DNA from: Marinirhabdus sp963799365
GTDB taxonomy: Bacteria; Bacteroidota; Bacteroidia; Flavobacteriales; Flavobacteriaceae
Direction of reading: 5' to 3'
NCBI GenBank assembly: GCA_963799365.1
Contig: CAWCWV010000017.1
Span: 186,001 to 250,000, forward strand
Length of the DNA: 64,000 nucleotides
Part shown: in pieces, positions 1 through 8,293 of the stretch
How positions within the stretch are numbered: the stretch's first letter is position 1
Layout: every line of letters starts with the position of its first letter
The notes under the pieces: generated by a model
Database searches by the model: none
What the model was told of the DNA's origin: nothing
The model's input: the letters and a program-made list of their open reading frames with translations, nothing else
Program-made: the position numbers and the translations under genes

Positions 1-207
1 ATAAAAAATTGTTTTCCAATAGTTCCGCAGTTCTTTTTTGGGATTGTCGAGGAACAACTCATCTTCCAACAAATAACTGTTGTGTTCATTTATCTTTGAT
101 GGGCTGCTTTTTGGCAAATCTGGGGTAAGGGCATCGCTCCAATCGTAAAACGGCTGTTTGGGCACTACTAGGAGTACACTGCGGTTTATGGTGGGAAAAT
201 CTTCCAT
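1..207 (-). CDS. Hypothetical protein, N-terminal 69 residues (runs off window)
   Basis: The reading frame is open from an ATG at 207 to the window edge. It begins MEDFPTINRSVLLVVPKQPF and continues with a polar, acidic stretch. Its ATG overlaps the stop of the upstream rhuM-like gene as TAATG, so the two are probably translationally coupled in one operon with hsdM. I do not recognise the family. The position inside a type I restriction-modification operon suggests a cargo gene between hsdM and further hsd genes outside the window. No motif supports a function. Confidence 0.7.
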   Translation of the reverse strand, partial: MEDFPTINRSVLLVVPKQPFYDWSDALTPDLPKSSPSKINEHNSYLLEDELFLDNPKKELRNYWKTIFY

Positions 208-1214
208 TATTGTTTTTTCTTTTTTATTTGTTCTGCCAAGGCTTTTAATTCTTCTAATTCTACGCTGTCGGCTTCCTGAGCGGCTTCTTTTTTACGGAGT
301 TTGTCAAAAGCTTCATAATGCGCTTTTACTTTCTTTTGCATTACTGAGCTACGTATACGGCCTGGTGTTTTAAGTACAGGAAACTCATTAAAGGCAATCA
401 ACTTGTCCAGATTGCCTTGCCAATAGCCCATTGTTAAATCTTGTTGGTTTTTTACACGTAGTTCTGCTTGTTCTAAAAAGATAACCACCAGCCGGTTTAA
501 GCTGTCCAGCTCATCTGCGGTAAGGTAGTTCTTAGCAATGGTGATATCTTGTTTGCGTACCACGCTGCCTTTCCAGTTGGTCAAACCCATATTCAGTTTT
601 CTGGCATCTGCACGGGCTACGATCATTTCGGCAGCTGTTTTACGGGTTACCGCAAAAAGCAACTTATTTTGCGCTTCGGCAAAGTACATTTGGGTAGCTT
701 TATCGGTTGGGTCATAATCGCTACTCAGGCTAAAGAGGTCGCGTACTTTTTGGTAAAAACGCTTTTCCGAAGAACGTATATCACGAATACGTTCCAATAA
801 CTCGTCAAAATAATCGGCACGTCCATCCGGGTTTTTAAGGCGTTCATCATCCATTATAAACCCTTTTCGCATATATTCGGCAAGGTTTCTTGTGGCCCAT
901 TGCCTAAATTGCACGCCACGTTTGCTACGTACGCGATATCCAATTGCTAAGATCATTTCCAGCGCATAGAATGATACTTCATATTCTTTACCATCTACGG
1001 CAGTTGTAAAGTAATTCTTTATAACTGAATCTGCCCTCAGTTCCTTGTCTGACAGTATGTTTGAGATATGTTGCCCAATATTTTGTACCGAGGTGTCAAA
1101 AATTTCGCCAAGTTGTTTTTGGTTGAGCCACACACTCCCATCCCTTTCAAACAACGCTACCGATGCTTTACCATCTGTAGCGGTATAAATTATGATGTTG
1201 TTCTGTTCTTCCAT
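207..1214 (-). CDS. RhuM family protein
   Basis: A 335-residue protein matching the RhuM family, which is named from a Salmonella pathogenicity-island gene and is often found inside type I restriction operons and islands. The N-terminal part (about 1-110) carries the family's typical text around WLNQKQLGEIFDTSVQNIGQ, resembling a DNA-binding or antirepressor-like region, followed by YRVRSKRGVQFRQWATRNL. The C-terminus is a charged, Lys/Glu-rich helix. It lies 3 nt after hsdM and overlaps the next gene by one base, so it is co-transcribed with the methyltransferase. The biochemical function of the family is not established; a role in DNA binding or in modulating the RM system is inference. Confidence 0.85.
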   Translation of the reverse strand: MEEQNNIIIYTATDGKASVALFERDGSVWLNQKQLGEIFDTSVQNIGQHISNILSDKELRADSVIKNYFTTAVDGKEYEVSFYALEMILAIGYRVRSKRGVQFRQWATRNLAEYMRKGFIMDDERLKNPDGRADYFDELLERIRDIRSSEKRFYQKVRDLFSLSSDYDPTDKATQMYFAEAQNKLLFAVTRKTAAEMIVARADARKLNMGLTNWKGSVVRKQDITIAKNYLTADELDSLNRLVVIFLEQAELRVKNQQDLTMGYWQGNLDKLIAFNEFPVLKTPGRIRSSVMQKKVKAHYEAFDKLRKKEAAQEADSVELEELKALAEQIKKKKQ

Positions 1215-1217
1215 TGC

Positions 1218-2747
1218 CTATAAATTGAGTTCTTTTAAATATTCCTTCATCTTAGCCTGTACAGTGACCAGTTCCCTTTCCAATGTCTCAATTTCTGCTT
1301 GCACCTTTGCAATGTCGACCATAGCTTCTTCTTCAAAAGTATCTACATAGCGGGGGATATTGAGGTTAAATTCGTTTTCTTTTAGTTCTTCAAAGGTGGC
1401 AACATAGCTGTATTTCTCTTCTGTAATACCTGCTTCAAGATCGCCATTTGTAAATGCGTTATACGTATCTACAATTTTAGGAATGTCTTTGTCTTCGCGC
1501 AGTTTGTTTTGGTTTTTGCCGCTTTCATAATGCTGGCTGGCATCTATAAATAGCACATTTGTGTTAGTGCCTTTTCCTTTATTAAAAATCAAAACTGCTG
1601 CAGGTATTCCAGTACCGTAAAATAAATTAGACGGTAAGCCAATCACAGCTTCGAGCTGGTTATCCTCAATAGTTTTTTGCCTTATTTTACCCTCGCTGCT
1701 CCCTCTGAACAGCACACCGTGGGGTACTACAACGCCTACTTTTCCTTTGCCTTCATAAGCAGATTCTATCATATGCGAGATAAATGCCCAATCACCCTTA
1801 CTTTTAGGTGGTGTACCTCGCCAGAACCTGTTGTACTTGTCATTAGCCGCTTGGTCTGCACCCCACTTATCTAAAGAGAATGGTGGATTTGCCACTACGG
1901 TGTCGAATTTCATTAAGGCATCGCCTTCTTTATGTTTTGGGTTGCGTATGGTATCTCCCCAGCGGATGGAGGCATTATCAAATCCGTGCAAAAACATATT
2001 CATTACTGCGAGCGCCCAGGTACTTCCGTTTGCTTCCTGTCCATATAAAGAGAAATCGTTGGAGCCTACCTGCTTCCCCGCTTTTATAAGCAGTGATGCG
2101 CTACCGCAAGTTGGGTCGTATATTCTAGCGCCCGGTTTGCTTTTGGTGAGTGTTGCTATCAAGGTAGAAACCTCAGCTGGCGTATAAAATTCTCCCGCTT
2201 TTTTTCCTGCATCACTAGCAAAGTTTTTAATTAGGTATTCGTAGGCATCACCAATAATGTCTTTTTTCTCTAAATGCGATGGTTTAAGGTCTAGGTCGCT
2301 AAAATCGTGCAATAGGTTTTTGAGGCGTACATTTTTATCTTTTTCTTCCCCCAGATTATTACTATTAAAAGATATGTTTCTAAAAATCCCAGAACCGTCT
2401 TCACTCGTGAGCTTTTCACGATTTGCCTCTTCAAGATCCGCTAGCCCTATGTCTATGATTTCTCCCAGATTGCTTTCGTTTCTATTGTCAAAAAAATAAT
2501 CAAAGGTGCTATTATGCGGCACGACAAAACGTTCCATACTCATGGCACGGTCTGCACGCGCTTCATCTCCGTCATATTTTTTAAGATATACCGTTCGTTT
2601 TTCGTTATTTACATCGCTTACATATTTAATAAACAACATCGTTAATATATAATCTTTGTATTGGCTAGGGTCTATTACACCTCTAAAGGTGTCACAAGCT
2701 TTCCATACAATACGCTCAATATCTTGTTCCTTTACTTGTTTTTCCAT
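1218..2747 (-). CDS. hsdM: Type I restriction-modification DNA methyltransferase subunit (HsdM)
   Basis: A 509-residue N6-adenine methyltransferase subunit. An N-terminal HsdM helical domain (about 5-145) precedes the catalytic domain. The SAM-binding motif I is visible as DPTCGSASLL and the catalytic motif IV as NPPFSLDKW. The C-terminus is a predicted coiled coil (IAKVQAEIETLERELVTVQAKM region) that would contact the specificity subunit. Length is normal for the family. A full-length hsdS and an hsdR are not in the window and probably lie to the left. The start at 2747 gives the usual N-terminus. Confidence 0.93.
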   Translation of the reverse strand: MEKQVKEQDIERIVWKACDTFRGVIDPSQYKDYILTMLFIKYVSDVNNEKRTVYLKKYDGDEARADRAMSMERFVVPHNSTFDYFFDNRNESNLGEIIDIGLADLEEANREKLTSEDGSGIFRNISFNSNNLGEEKDKNVRLKNLLHDFSDLDLKPSHLEKKDIIGDAYEYLIKNFASDAGKKAGEFYTPAEVSTLIATLTKSKPGARIYDPTCGSASLLIKAGKQVGSNDFSLYGQEANGSTWALAVMNMFLHGFDNASIRWGDTIRNPKHKEGDALMKFDTVVANPPFSLDKWGADQAANDKYNRFWRGTPPKSKGDWAFISHMIESAYEGKGKVGVVVPHGVLFRGSSEGKIRQKTIEDNQLEAVIGLPSNLFYGTGIPAAVLIFNKGKGTNTNVLFIDASQHYESGKNQNKLREDKDIPKIVDTYNAFTNGDLEAGITEEKYSYVATFEELKENEFNLNIPRYVDTFEEEAMVDIAKVQAEIETLERELVTVQAKMKEYLKELNL

Positions 2748-2843
2748 TGTTACTTAAGGCTATACGTTATATTATTTAATTCTTATTTCTTCGCTTCGGA
2801 AATTTTAATACAATAAAATTTCAATTTTTTATTTTGTGTTGTC

Positions 2844-2872
2844 TGGCGGAGACGGGAGGCTACGAACCTCCC
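2844..2872 (-). repeat. Degenerate 3' end of a tRNA-Ser-like sequence (possible att remnant)
   Basis: Read on the minus strand this is a T-arm (GGAGG, loop TTCGTAG, CCTCC) followed by CGTCTCC, a discriminator G and CCA, which is how bacterial tRNA-Ser genes end. The loop has T where tRNAs have an invariant A58, and no D-arm or anticodon arm precedes it, so it is not a functional tRNA gene. tRNA 3' ends are common integration sites. Its location between hsdM and the half HsdS fits an integration scar, but I did not find a second copy in the window. Confidence 0.4.
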
Positions 2873-2931
2873 TTTTGCACATCATCTCAGCGTTTTTACT
2901 TCAAGCAATCTATGAAAGCTATACTTTATAA

Positions 2932-3162
2932 TCAGAGGGATACAGACCAAGTTTTCTCCACTAGTGCAAATCCCGTAACCATACTTTTAACAAAACTAAT
3001 ACCTACTTCTTTTACCTTCTTCATCGTTATCTTTTTTATTTTTATCATAATCATTGTTTTTAAGGTTATTAAAAAATTAACTGGATTAACAGCCTGTCCA
3101 ACTCTGACTAAGAGCATAGTAATTTCAATAGATTTAACAACTTGAAACACCAAAATTTTCAT
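2932..3162 (-). CDS. Doubtful small ORF downstream of half HsdS
   Basis: A 76-codon frame starting 25 nt after the HsdS-like stop. The product is Val/Ile/Met/Lys-rich with no recognisable motif and an unusual number of Met residues. The stretch is AT-rich and lies between the half HsdS and the tRNA-like fragment. It may be a decayed sequence rather than a gene. Nothing else in 2748-3187 looks coding. Confidence 0.2.
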   Translation of the reverse strand: MKILVFQVVKSIEITMLLVRVGQAVNPVNFLITLKTMIMIKIKKITMKKVKEVGISFVKSMVTGFALVEKTWSVSL

Positions 3163-3187
3163 CTCTTTTCGAGATCTTTTTCTTTAC

Positions 3188-3748
3188 TTATTTTATTATT
3201 TTAATTAATTGTTCATTTAAAACTTCATTTTTTAAATTTCTAATTTTTTCTTGTAATTTTCTTTCCTTGATTTTTAATTGTCCCAACTTGAGAATGCGTT
3301 GCTGTGTTTCTATAGACGGAATAGGTATCTCTAAATCTCCTATTGTACTTTTATTAATTGAAGGAATACCACTCCCTTTAGAAGATCTACTTAGAAACGC
3401 TTGTGTTTTAGGGTGATTTATAAACCAGGAAACGTATCCAGAAATAACAGTATCACGGTCAAAAGACCTCAAAACAATAAACATAGACGATGCCACTGCA
3501 GGAGTTACCTCATTGTTATATATAAATGCAAAATGATTTACGCCTTTTGCAGCCACAATCACATCATCTTTCTGCAAAAAATGCTTTCTATTTATTTTAA
3601 GACTAGCAACTTCAGGCTTGAGATTACTCTCAAGTTGATGATATTCATTGAAATCACGAGCTTGTAAGTAATAAACATCCCCTATCCTCTCGGTCTTTAC
3701 ATAGACTCCCGTGCTTATATTACAAATATTTTTAACCTTAAATTTCAT
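3188..3748 (-). CDS. Half-length type I specificity subunit-like protein (single TRD)
   Basis: A 186-residue protein with one target-recognition-domain module. The N-terminal sequence leads into a DDVIVAAKG segment typical of HsdS TRDs, then the conserved end GSGIPSINKSTIGDLEIPIP and a coiled coil (about 145-180) that in HsdS spaces two TRDs. Ordinary HsdS proteins are about 400 residues with two TRDs, so this one is half-size. Such half subunits can act as dimers, or may be truncation products. It lies 165 nt downstream of the predicted nuclease and 440 nt upstream of hsdM, in the same orientation. Which methyltransferase it serves cannot be told from the sequence. Confidence 0.8.
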   Translation of the reverse strand: MKFKVKNICNISTGVYVKTERIGDVYYLQARDFNEYHQLESNLKPEVASLKINRKHFLQKDDVIVAAKGVNHFAFIYNNEVTPAVASSMFIVLRSFDRDTVISGYVSWFINHPKTQAFLSRSSKGSGIPSINKSTIGDLEIPIPSIETQQRILKLGQLKIKERKLQEKIRNLKNEVLNEQLIKIIK

Positions 3749-3913
3749 TTTATTTTCAGTAATGAGACTACAAAGATAAATTAAATAATTAATATATTAA
3801 ATTTATTTTTCAGTAATTAAGCTACAAAATATTTTATATCGACAAACTTCACTTCTTAATTTAGCTATAATTTCTATTTAATAATTAAATATCAATAACT
3901 TAAAAGAATGTCA

Positions 3914-5506
3914 TTAAATTGGGAAGTACATATAATCAAATGAAATATTCAAACTATTTTTTAGAAAATTAATAAAATCTTGATCAGAATCCTTGATTTC
4001 AGCATTACCAACAATTCGAAGATGAATGGTCTTCTTACTATTTTTATTTGTATGGTAGTAATCCAATAGTTGCCCTATTCCCACACGAATACAATTGTAA
4101 GCACTATTATATGGCTTTACCTCATAATAGTATAAAGCAGTATCGTTTTGACGAACCACATCTATGAAGCTAGCCTCTGTCTGCACAATGTCGTTAGGAA
4201 ATTCCTCTTTCAAATATCGTGCAAACGCGCCTTGGATTTTGTTATGCGTTCTTGATACAGTTGTGGTGTAAGACACTGTGCGCTGTTGGCTTTCGGTTTG
4301 CTTATCATTTATACGATCTTCAGAAAGTTCAAAATCATCCTCATCTATTACAATTTCATCCTTTAAGGATTCCTCTATAACTGCATAACTTCCAAAAATC
4401 TTCTCGAAATGTCCTTTTATGTTACCAGGAATAATATGATGGATGGTCTTTCCATAGCTTAAATTCGTTTTTACATCGAGTCCCACTTCTAAAAACTCCA
4501 CATTTATGAGATGTCCAAGACTGTTTTCTTCATCAAAATCGAAGTGATACACTTTTCCATTTCTTTCAACAACTTCTGCATACGCCACAATGGTAAGATC
4601 TCCATACTGTCCGTGTGACTTAACCGCAATGAGATCTCCAGGCTTAATCCCTAAAAAGAAAGACAGCGTACGCTTAGCATTTTTAAAATTAGTAACTGTA
4701 GTTACGTCAATATTTTTATCTATCCATCTATCGATGCTTTCCTTCCCTTTGCTGTATAAATGTGAAAGATCGTAATCCCAAAAGAAACCAGTGGCAATAA
4801 CATTCTGTTTAAACATTTCGGGCGAAATATCGAAGCTATTTCGCCCATCACTATTTCCGTATTTTGACCCAATGATGTAATAGTTTTTTTCAAACTCTTT
4901 TAAAGCAATACCGTATTGATTTCCAGAAAAATCAAAAAGATCTATTTCCTTGGGCTTTTGTCCTACTATAAAAGTATGCAGTTCTGAAATAGGTGCTGTA
5001 GTATAATTAGGATGTTCAAAATTCTTTGCAATTTTCCGAATAGTGTCTTTCTTATAAATTGGCATTAACAATTTTTGAGAATAGACAAATGCGATTTTCC
5101 ATTTAGCTAATGAAAAGTAGTCTATACTATCAATTTTATCGAAGTGAGCATTGCTGGCGTTTTTAATTATTTCAACTACCAATTTTCTTATTGCAACAAA
5201 AGCCTCATCTGCTGTATTACCATATTTTTTATACCATTTATAGTTTCCATCGTTATAAAAATCTAAGGAAGTACCAGCGTTGACATTTTTCATTTCCCAG
5301 ATACCAAACTTATTTGAAGGAGTACCTCCAATCCGTCCTAATATTATAGCTTTTCTCTCTAACCAATTGCAAAAAGATTCAGTATCACCCACGGAGCTAT
5401 ATTCTTCGAGGGTCATATTCTCAACTCGACTTAGAGGCCAGATCTTTAAAAAATCTTTGAGCATTGTATTAGCTTCTTTGCTAGAAGTAGTCCGCGTGTA
5501 TATCAT
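3914..5506 (-). CDS. Predicted modification-dependent restriction endonuclease (McrB-like N-domain, EVE/PUA-like middle, PD-(D/E)XK C-domain)
   Basis: A 530-residue multidomain protein. The first 70 residues (WPLSRVENMTLEEY, then ESFCNWLERKAIILG) resemble the N-terminal module found in McrB-type proteins of Bacteroidota. The middle (about 285-360, GIKPGDLIAVKSHGQYGDLT followed by AYAEVVERNGKVYHF) has the look of an EVE/PUA-like domain, a fold used to read modified bases. The C-terminal third has a PD-(D/E)XK signature: D449 in FIDVV, E462 and K464 in YYYEVKPY, and a following GIGQLLDYY helix with Q479 and Y483. No GTPase or helicase motor is present, so it would act alone. The function is inferred from motifs. 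It begins a minus-strand patch followed by the half HsdS. Confidence 0.7.
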   Translation of the reverse strand: MIYTRTTSSKEANTMLKDFLKIWPLSRVENMTLEEYSSVGDTESFCNWLERKAIILGRIGGTPSNKFGIWEMKNVNAGTSLDFYNDGNYKWYKKYGNTADEAFVAIRKLVVEIIKNASNAHFDKIDSIDYFSLAKWKIAFVYSQKLLMPIYKKDTIRKIAKNFEHPNYTTAPISELHTFIVGQKPKEIDLFDFSGNQYGIALKEFEKNYYIIGSKYGNSDGRNSFDISPEMFKQNVIATGFFWDYDLSHLYSKGKESIDRWIDKNIDVTTVTNFKNAKRTLSFFLGIKPGDLIAVKSHGQYGDLTIVAYAEVVERNGKVYHFDFDEENSLGHLINVEFLEVGLDVKTNLSYGKTIHHIIPGNIKGHFEKIFGSYAVIEESLKDEIVIDEDDFELSEDRINDKQTESQQRTVSYTTTVSRTHNKIQGAFARYLKEEFPNDIVQTEASFIDVVRQNDTALYYYEVKPYNSAYNCIRVGIGQLLDYYHTNKNSKKTIHLRIVGNAEIKDSDQDFINFLKNSLNISFDYMYFPI

Positions 5507-5642
5507 CTTTGGATTTTGAAAAACTCATACAATTATGCTCTGATATAAAAATCATTAGTAAAATTGAAAAGTATGGTGATTGATAAAGGGGGAAACCCAA
5601 ATATATACTTTTTCCTACAAATTAGAACAAAACACACAATGA

Positions 5643-5686
5643 CTGACATTTATCATATTTTAACTTAAAGCACAGCTGTAGTTTTG
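5643..5686 (+). promoter_or_regulatory. FNR-type box and promoter of the 94-aa gene/hemN operon
   Basis: Box CTGACATTTATCAT at 5643-5656, then exactly 22 nt, then the -7 element TAGTTTTG at 5679-5686. With a start site a few bases after the -7 box, the dyad centre would fall near -42, the position of class II FNR activation. One of nine sites in the window with the same orientation and spacing. Confidence 0.85.
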
Positions 5687-5711
5687 TTCTATAATTTTAA
5701 ATAGACACACA

Positions 5712-5996
5712 ATGACAACTTTAGCAAAATTTCAAAAAGACTATACTCAAAATATTATTGGTTATTCTGTAATAGGGATGTTAGCTTCAACGTGTTTGGG
5801 TTCAGTTGCTGTAATGGCTTCGCTTATGCACGGCAATGGTTTTCTACAAATGTTTCTGGTATTTATAACCGTAGCGATTTGTAGCGCCCATAACGCAGCA
5901 ATTTTAACGCTACAGAAACCATCATTAATTTACCGGTTATTAATTGCAAGTGTACTTATCAATTTTGCAATTATGGTGTTTGGTTTAGCTTCCTAA
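5712..5996 (+). CDS. Small membrane protein, upstream of hemN
   Basis: A 94-residue protein with three hydrophobic segments (about 15-38, 43-60 and 70-92) and a short polar N-terminus. No family is recognised with confidence. It is the first gene after an FNR-type promoter and lies 9 nt upstream of hemN, so it is co-expressed with oxygen-independent heme synthesis. A role in low-oxygen metabolism is inferred from context only. Confidence 0.75.
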   Translation: MTTLAKFQKDYTQNIIGYSVIGMLASTCLGSVAVMASLMHGNGFLQMFLVFITVAICSAHNAAILTLQKPSLIYRLLIASVLINFAIMVFGLAS

Positions 5997-6005
5997 GATA
6001 AGCAT

Positions 6006-7370
6006 ATGTGTAATTCTCTCATAGCAAAATATAATGTAGCGGGGCCTCGTTATACGAGTTATCCTACAGTGCCATACTGGGATAGTAACACCTTTTCTTT
6101 AAGAGCCTGGAAGCAAAAAATAACCGAGCGTTTTAAAAATACCAATACTACACAGGGCATTAGTCTGTATATACATCTTCCTTTTTGTGAAAGTCTTTGT
6201 ACTTTCTGTGGTTGCCACAAGCGCATCACAAAAAACCATGCTGTGGAAATTCCGTATCTGAAATCTATTCTGAAGGAATTAGATTTATATGTAGCACTTT
6301 TTGGACAAAAACCAATTGTAAAAGAATTACATATAGGAGGTGGCACCCCCACTTTTTATAGTCCTGAAAATCTTCAAATGTTATTGGAAGGGCTTCTTAG
6401 AAGAGTTCATAAAGCGAAAGATTATGAATTTAGTTTTGAAGGACACCCAAATAATACCACCAAAAAACATTTGGAAACTTTAGCTTCGTTCGGTTTTACC
6501 AGAGTGAGTTATGGTGTACAAGACTATAATGAAACGGTTCAAAAGGCCATTCATAGGGTTCAACCCATGGAAAATGTAATAAGAGTTACAGAAGATGCTC
6601 GTGAGCTGGACTATACTTCGGTAGGTCACGATTTAATTTTTGGTTTGCCATTTCAAAAAAAGAAAGATGTACGTAAAACTATAGAAATTACCACACAATT
6701 ACGTCCGGACCGCATTGCATTCTACAGTTACGCACACGTTCCTTGGATGAAAGGAAATGGGCAACGTGGATTTAAAGACAGTGATCTTCCTTCTGCCGAA
6801 GAGAAACGAGAAATGTATGAATTAGGTAAGGAAATGTTACTTGAAGCTGGCTATGTTGAAATTGGAATGGATCACTTTGCACTACCCAGCGACAGTTTGT
6901 ATAAGGCGTTAGAAAATAAAACCATCCATAGGAACTTTATGGGGTATACTAATTCCAAAACAGATGTAATGATTGGGTTAGGTGCATCTGCCATAAGTGA
7001 TAGTTGGAATGGTTTTGCTCAAAATGAAAAAGGTATTGAGGCGTATCAGGATCTGGTATCACAAGGAATTATTCCTGTATTTAGAGGACATATATTAACT
7101 GATGAGGATCTTATCATAAGAAAACATATTCTAAACTTGATGTGCAGATTTGAAACTTCCTTGGATCCTACCGAAATGAAAGTTTTACCAGTACCTATGA
7201 TTCTGGAGCAATTAAGGGAAACAGAAGAAGATAAACTTATATTCATAACCCCAGAAGGAGTTAAGGCAACCGAAAAAGGAAGGCCTTTTATACGAAATAT
7301 ATGTATGGCTTTTGATATGCGATTGTATCGTGAAAAGCCCGAAACTCAATTATTTTCTATGACCATTTAA
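6006..7370 (+). CDS. hemN: Oxygen-independent coproporphyrinogen III oxidase
   Basis: A 454-residue radical SAM enzyme that decarboxylates coproporphyrinogen III to protoporphyrinogen IX without oxygen, supplying heme under microaerobic conditions. The radical SAM cluster motif is visible as C61-x3-C65-x2-C68, with the HemN-typical extra Cys (C70). GGGTP is the SAM-contact glycine motif and the C-terminal HemN domain is complete. Length is right for true HemN rather than HemW. Second gene of an operon under an FNR-type box, which fits the known oxygen control of hemN. A bidirectional terminator follows. Confidence 0.95.
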   Translation: MCNSLIAKYNVAGPRYTSYPTVPYWDSNTFSLRAWKQKITERFKNTNTTQGISLYIHLPFCESLCTFCGCHKRITKNHAVEIPYLKSILKELDLYVALFGQKPIVKELHIGGGTPTFYSPENLQMLLEGLLRRVHKAKDYEFSFEGHPNNTTKKHLETLASFGFTRVSYGVQDYNETVQKAIHRVQPMENVIRVTEDARELDYTSVGHDLIFGLPFQKKKDVRKTIEITTQLRPDRIAFYSYAHVPWMKGNGQRGFKDSDLPSAEEKREMYELGKEMLLEAGYVEIGMDHFALPSDSLYKALENKTIHRNFMGYTNSKTDVMIGLGASAISDSWNGFAQNEKGIEAYQDLVSQGIIPVFRGHILTDEDLIIRKHILNLMCRFETSLDPTEMKVLPVPMILEQLRETEEDKLIFITPEGVKATEKGRPFIRNICMAFDMRLYREKPETQLFSMTI

Positions 7371-7386
7371 GTTTAGTTATGAAAAT

Positions 7387-7422
7387 AAAAAGGGAAGCAA
7401 TGTGATAATTGACTTCCCTTTT
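7387..7422. terminator. Bidirectional terminator between hemN and the cco accessory operon
   Basis: Inverted repeat AAAAGGGAAG (7388-7397) and CTTCCCTTTT (7413-7422) with a 15-nt loop between convergent genes. A-rich and T-rich flanks allow it to act on both strands. The right arm overlaps the stop codon of the 44-residue gene. Confidence 0.75.
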
Positions 7423-7555
7423 ATTTGTCCTTATCCTTCCCACTCTGAACCATAGTGTAAATGACTACCGAAAGTACCACGCAAACCACGGCAAAAACAA
7501 TGATAATAGCAGTTCCCATTCCCCAGTTTACTAATCCGATTTTTAAAGATTCCAT
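7421..7555 (-). CDS. Small single-pass membrane protein at the end of the cco accessory operon
   Basis: A 44-residue protein starting MESLKIGLVNWGMGTAIIIV with one transmembrane helix and a basic, Lys/Asp-rich tail. The frame is open further upstream to 7690, but that part overlaps the TauE/SafE-like gene and has no membrane-protein logic. The ATG at 7555 is preferred. The size and place suggest a small oxidase-associated subunit, but I do not recognise the family. Confidence 0.6.
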   Translation of the reverse strand: MESLKIGLVNWGMGTAIIIVFAVVCVVLSVVIYTMVQSGKDKDK

Positions 7556-7589
7556 ATATATTGATTTTAAATTATGATAAGTATATAGA

Positions 7590-8291
7590 TTAGTGGCAAC
7601 TATGTTTTGCTTCCACTTGAGCCACCATTTGTTTGGGAGATATAAAAGGAATTCCAAGTCCCAAACCACGTAGAATAAACAGAAAGCCAAAAAGCACTAC
7701 AAATACCGGTATTGTTTTTCTAATACGTGTTTTAATAGTTGCTGTTACTAAGTTTCCGAAATAAATCGCTGTGGTCATTAGAGGGATAGTCCCTACACCA
7801 AACAAGACCATATAAAGACCACCGTCCAACACACTCCCAGAAACTATTGCTGTAAAAACAGCGAGATATACTAAACCACACGGAAGAAAACCATTTAAAA
7901 AACCTATGGTAAAAAATGTATCTGGGGTCTTCTTTTTTAGCTGCTGGCCTAATGAAGATTTTATACGGGATATCCATTTAAAAATAGGTTTAGAAATACT
8001 TACCCTAGCCCTCCATTTTTTAGGGTATACTATCACTAAAATCATAAGAACTCCAATAGCAATAGAAAGTTGTTGTTGGAATCCAAAAAGTGAGAAACTC
8101 TTTCCAAGAACTCCGAAGAGCAATCCAATAATCCCATAAGATATAAGACGCCCTATATGGTATAATCCTATTTGAGTTATTTTCCGCCACGAATTTGATC
8201 TATCTACCGGCAGTAAAAAAGCTATAGGACCACACATTCCCACGCAGTGAAAACTACCGAGTAATCCAAATAAGAGTGCTCCTGCCCACAT
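7590..8291 (-). CDS. Sulfite exporter TauE/SafE-like (DsbD-type) membrane protein of the cbb3 cluster
   Basis: A 233-residue polytopic membrane protein with six or more hydrophobic segments. Two conserved half-repeats are visible: LGSFHCVGMCGP near residue 12 and FLNGFLPCGLVYLA near 128, each with Cys residues inside the membrane helix. This family is regularly found next to ccoGHIS and is thought to take part in copper or redox handling during cbb3 oxidase assembly. The spacing of 2 nt to the fixH-like gene supports co-translation. The substrate is not known. Confidence 0.82.
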   Translation of the reverse strand: MWAGALLFGLLGSFHCVGMCGPIAFLLPVDRSNSWRKITQIGLYHIGRLISYGIIGLLFGVLGKSFSLFGFQQQLSIAIGVLMILVIVYPKKWRARVSISKPIFKWISRIKSSLGQQLKKKTPDTFFTIGFLNGFLPCGLVYLAVFTAIVSGSVLDGGLYMVLFGVGTIPLMTTAIYFGNLVTATIKTRIRKTIPVFVVLFGFLFILRGLGLGIPFISPKQMVAQVEAKHSCH

Positions 8292-8293
8292 AG

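Noticed and set aside
2844..2920. Functional tRNA-Ser gene
   Set aside because: Only the T-arm and acceptor 3' strand are present; the loop lacks A58 and no anticodon or D arm precedes it.
2834..3145. 103-codon plus-strand ORF over the tRNA-like fragment
   Set aside because: Its first residues come from the tRNA-like sequence itself, a common source of spurious ORFs, and the rest is the complement of an AT-rich minus-strand stretch.
7556..7690. N-terminal extension of the 44-residue membrane protein
   Set aside because: The extra 45 codons overlap the TauE/SafE-like gene and do not look like a signal or membrane segment; the internal ATG gives a compact single-helix protein.
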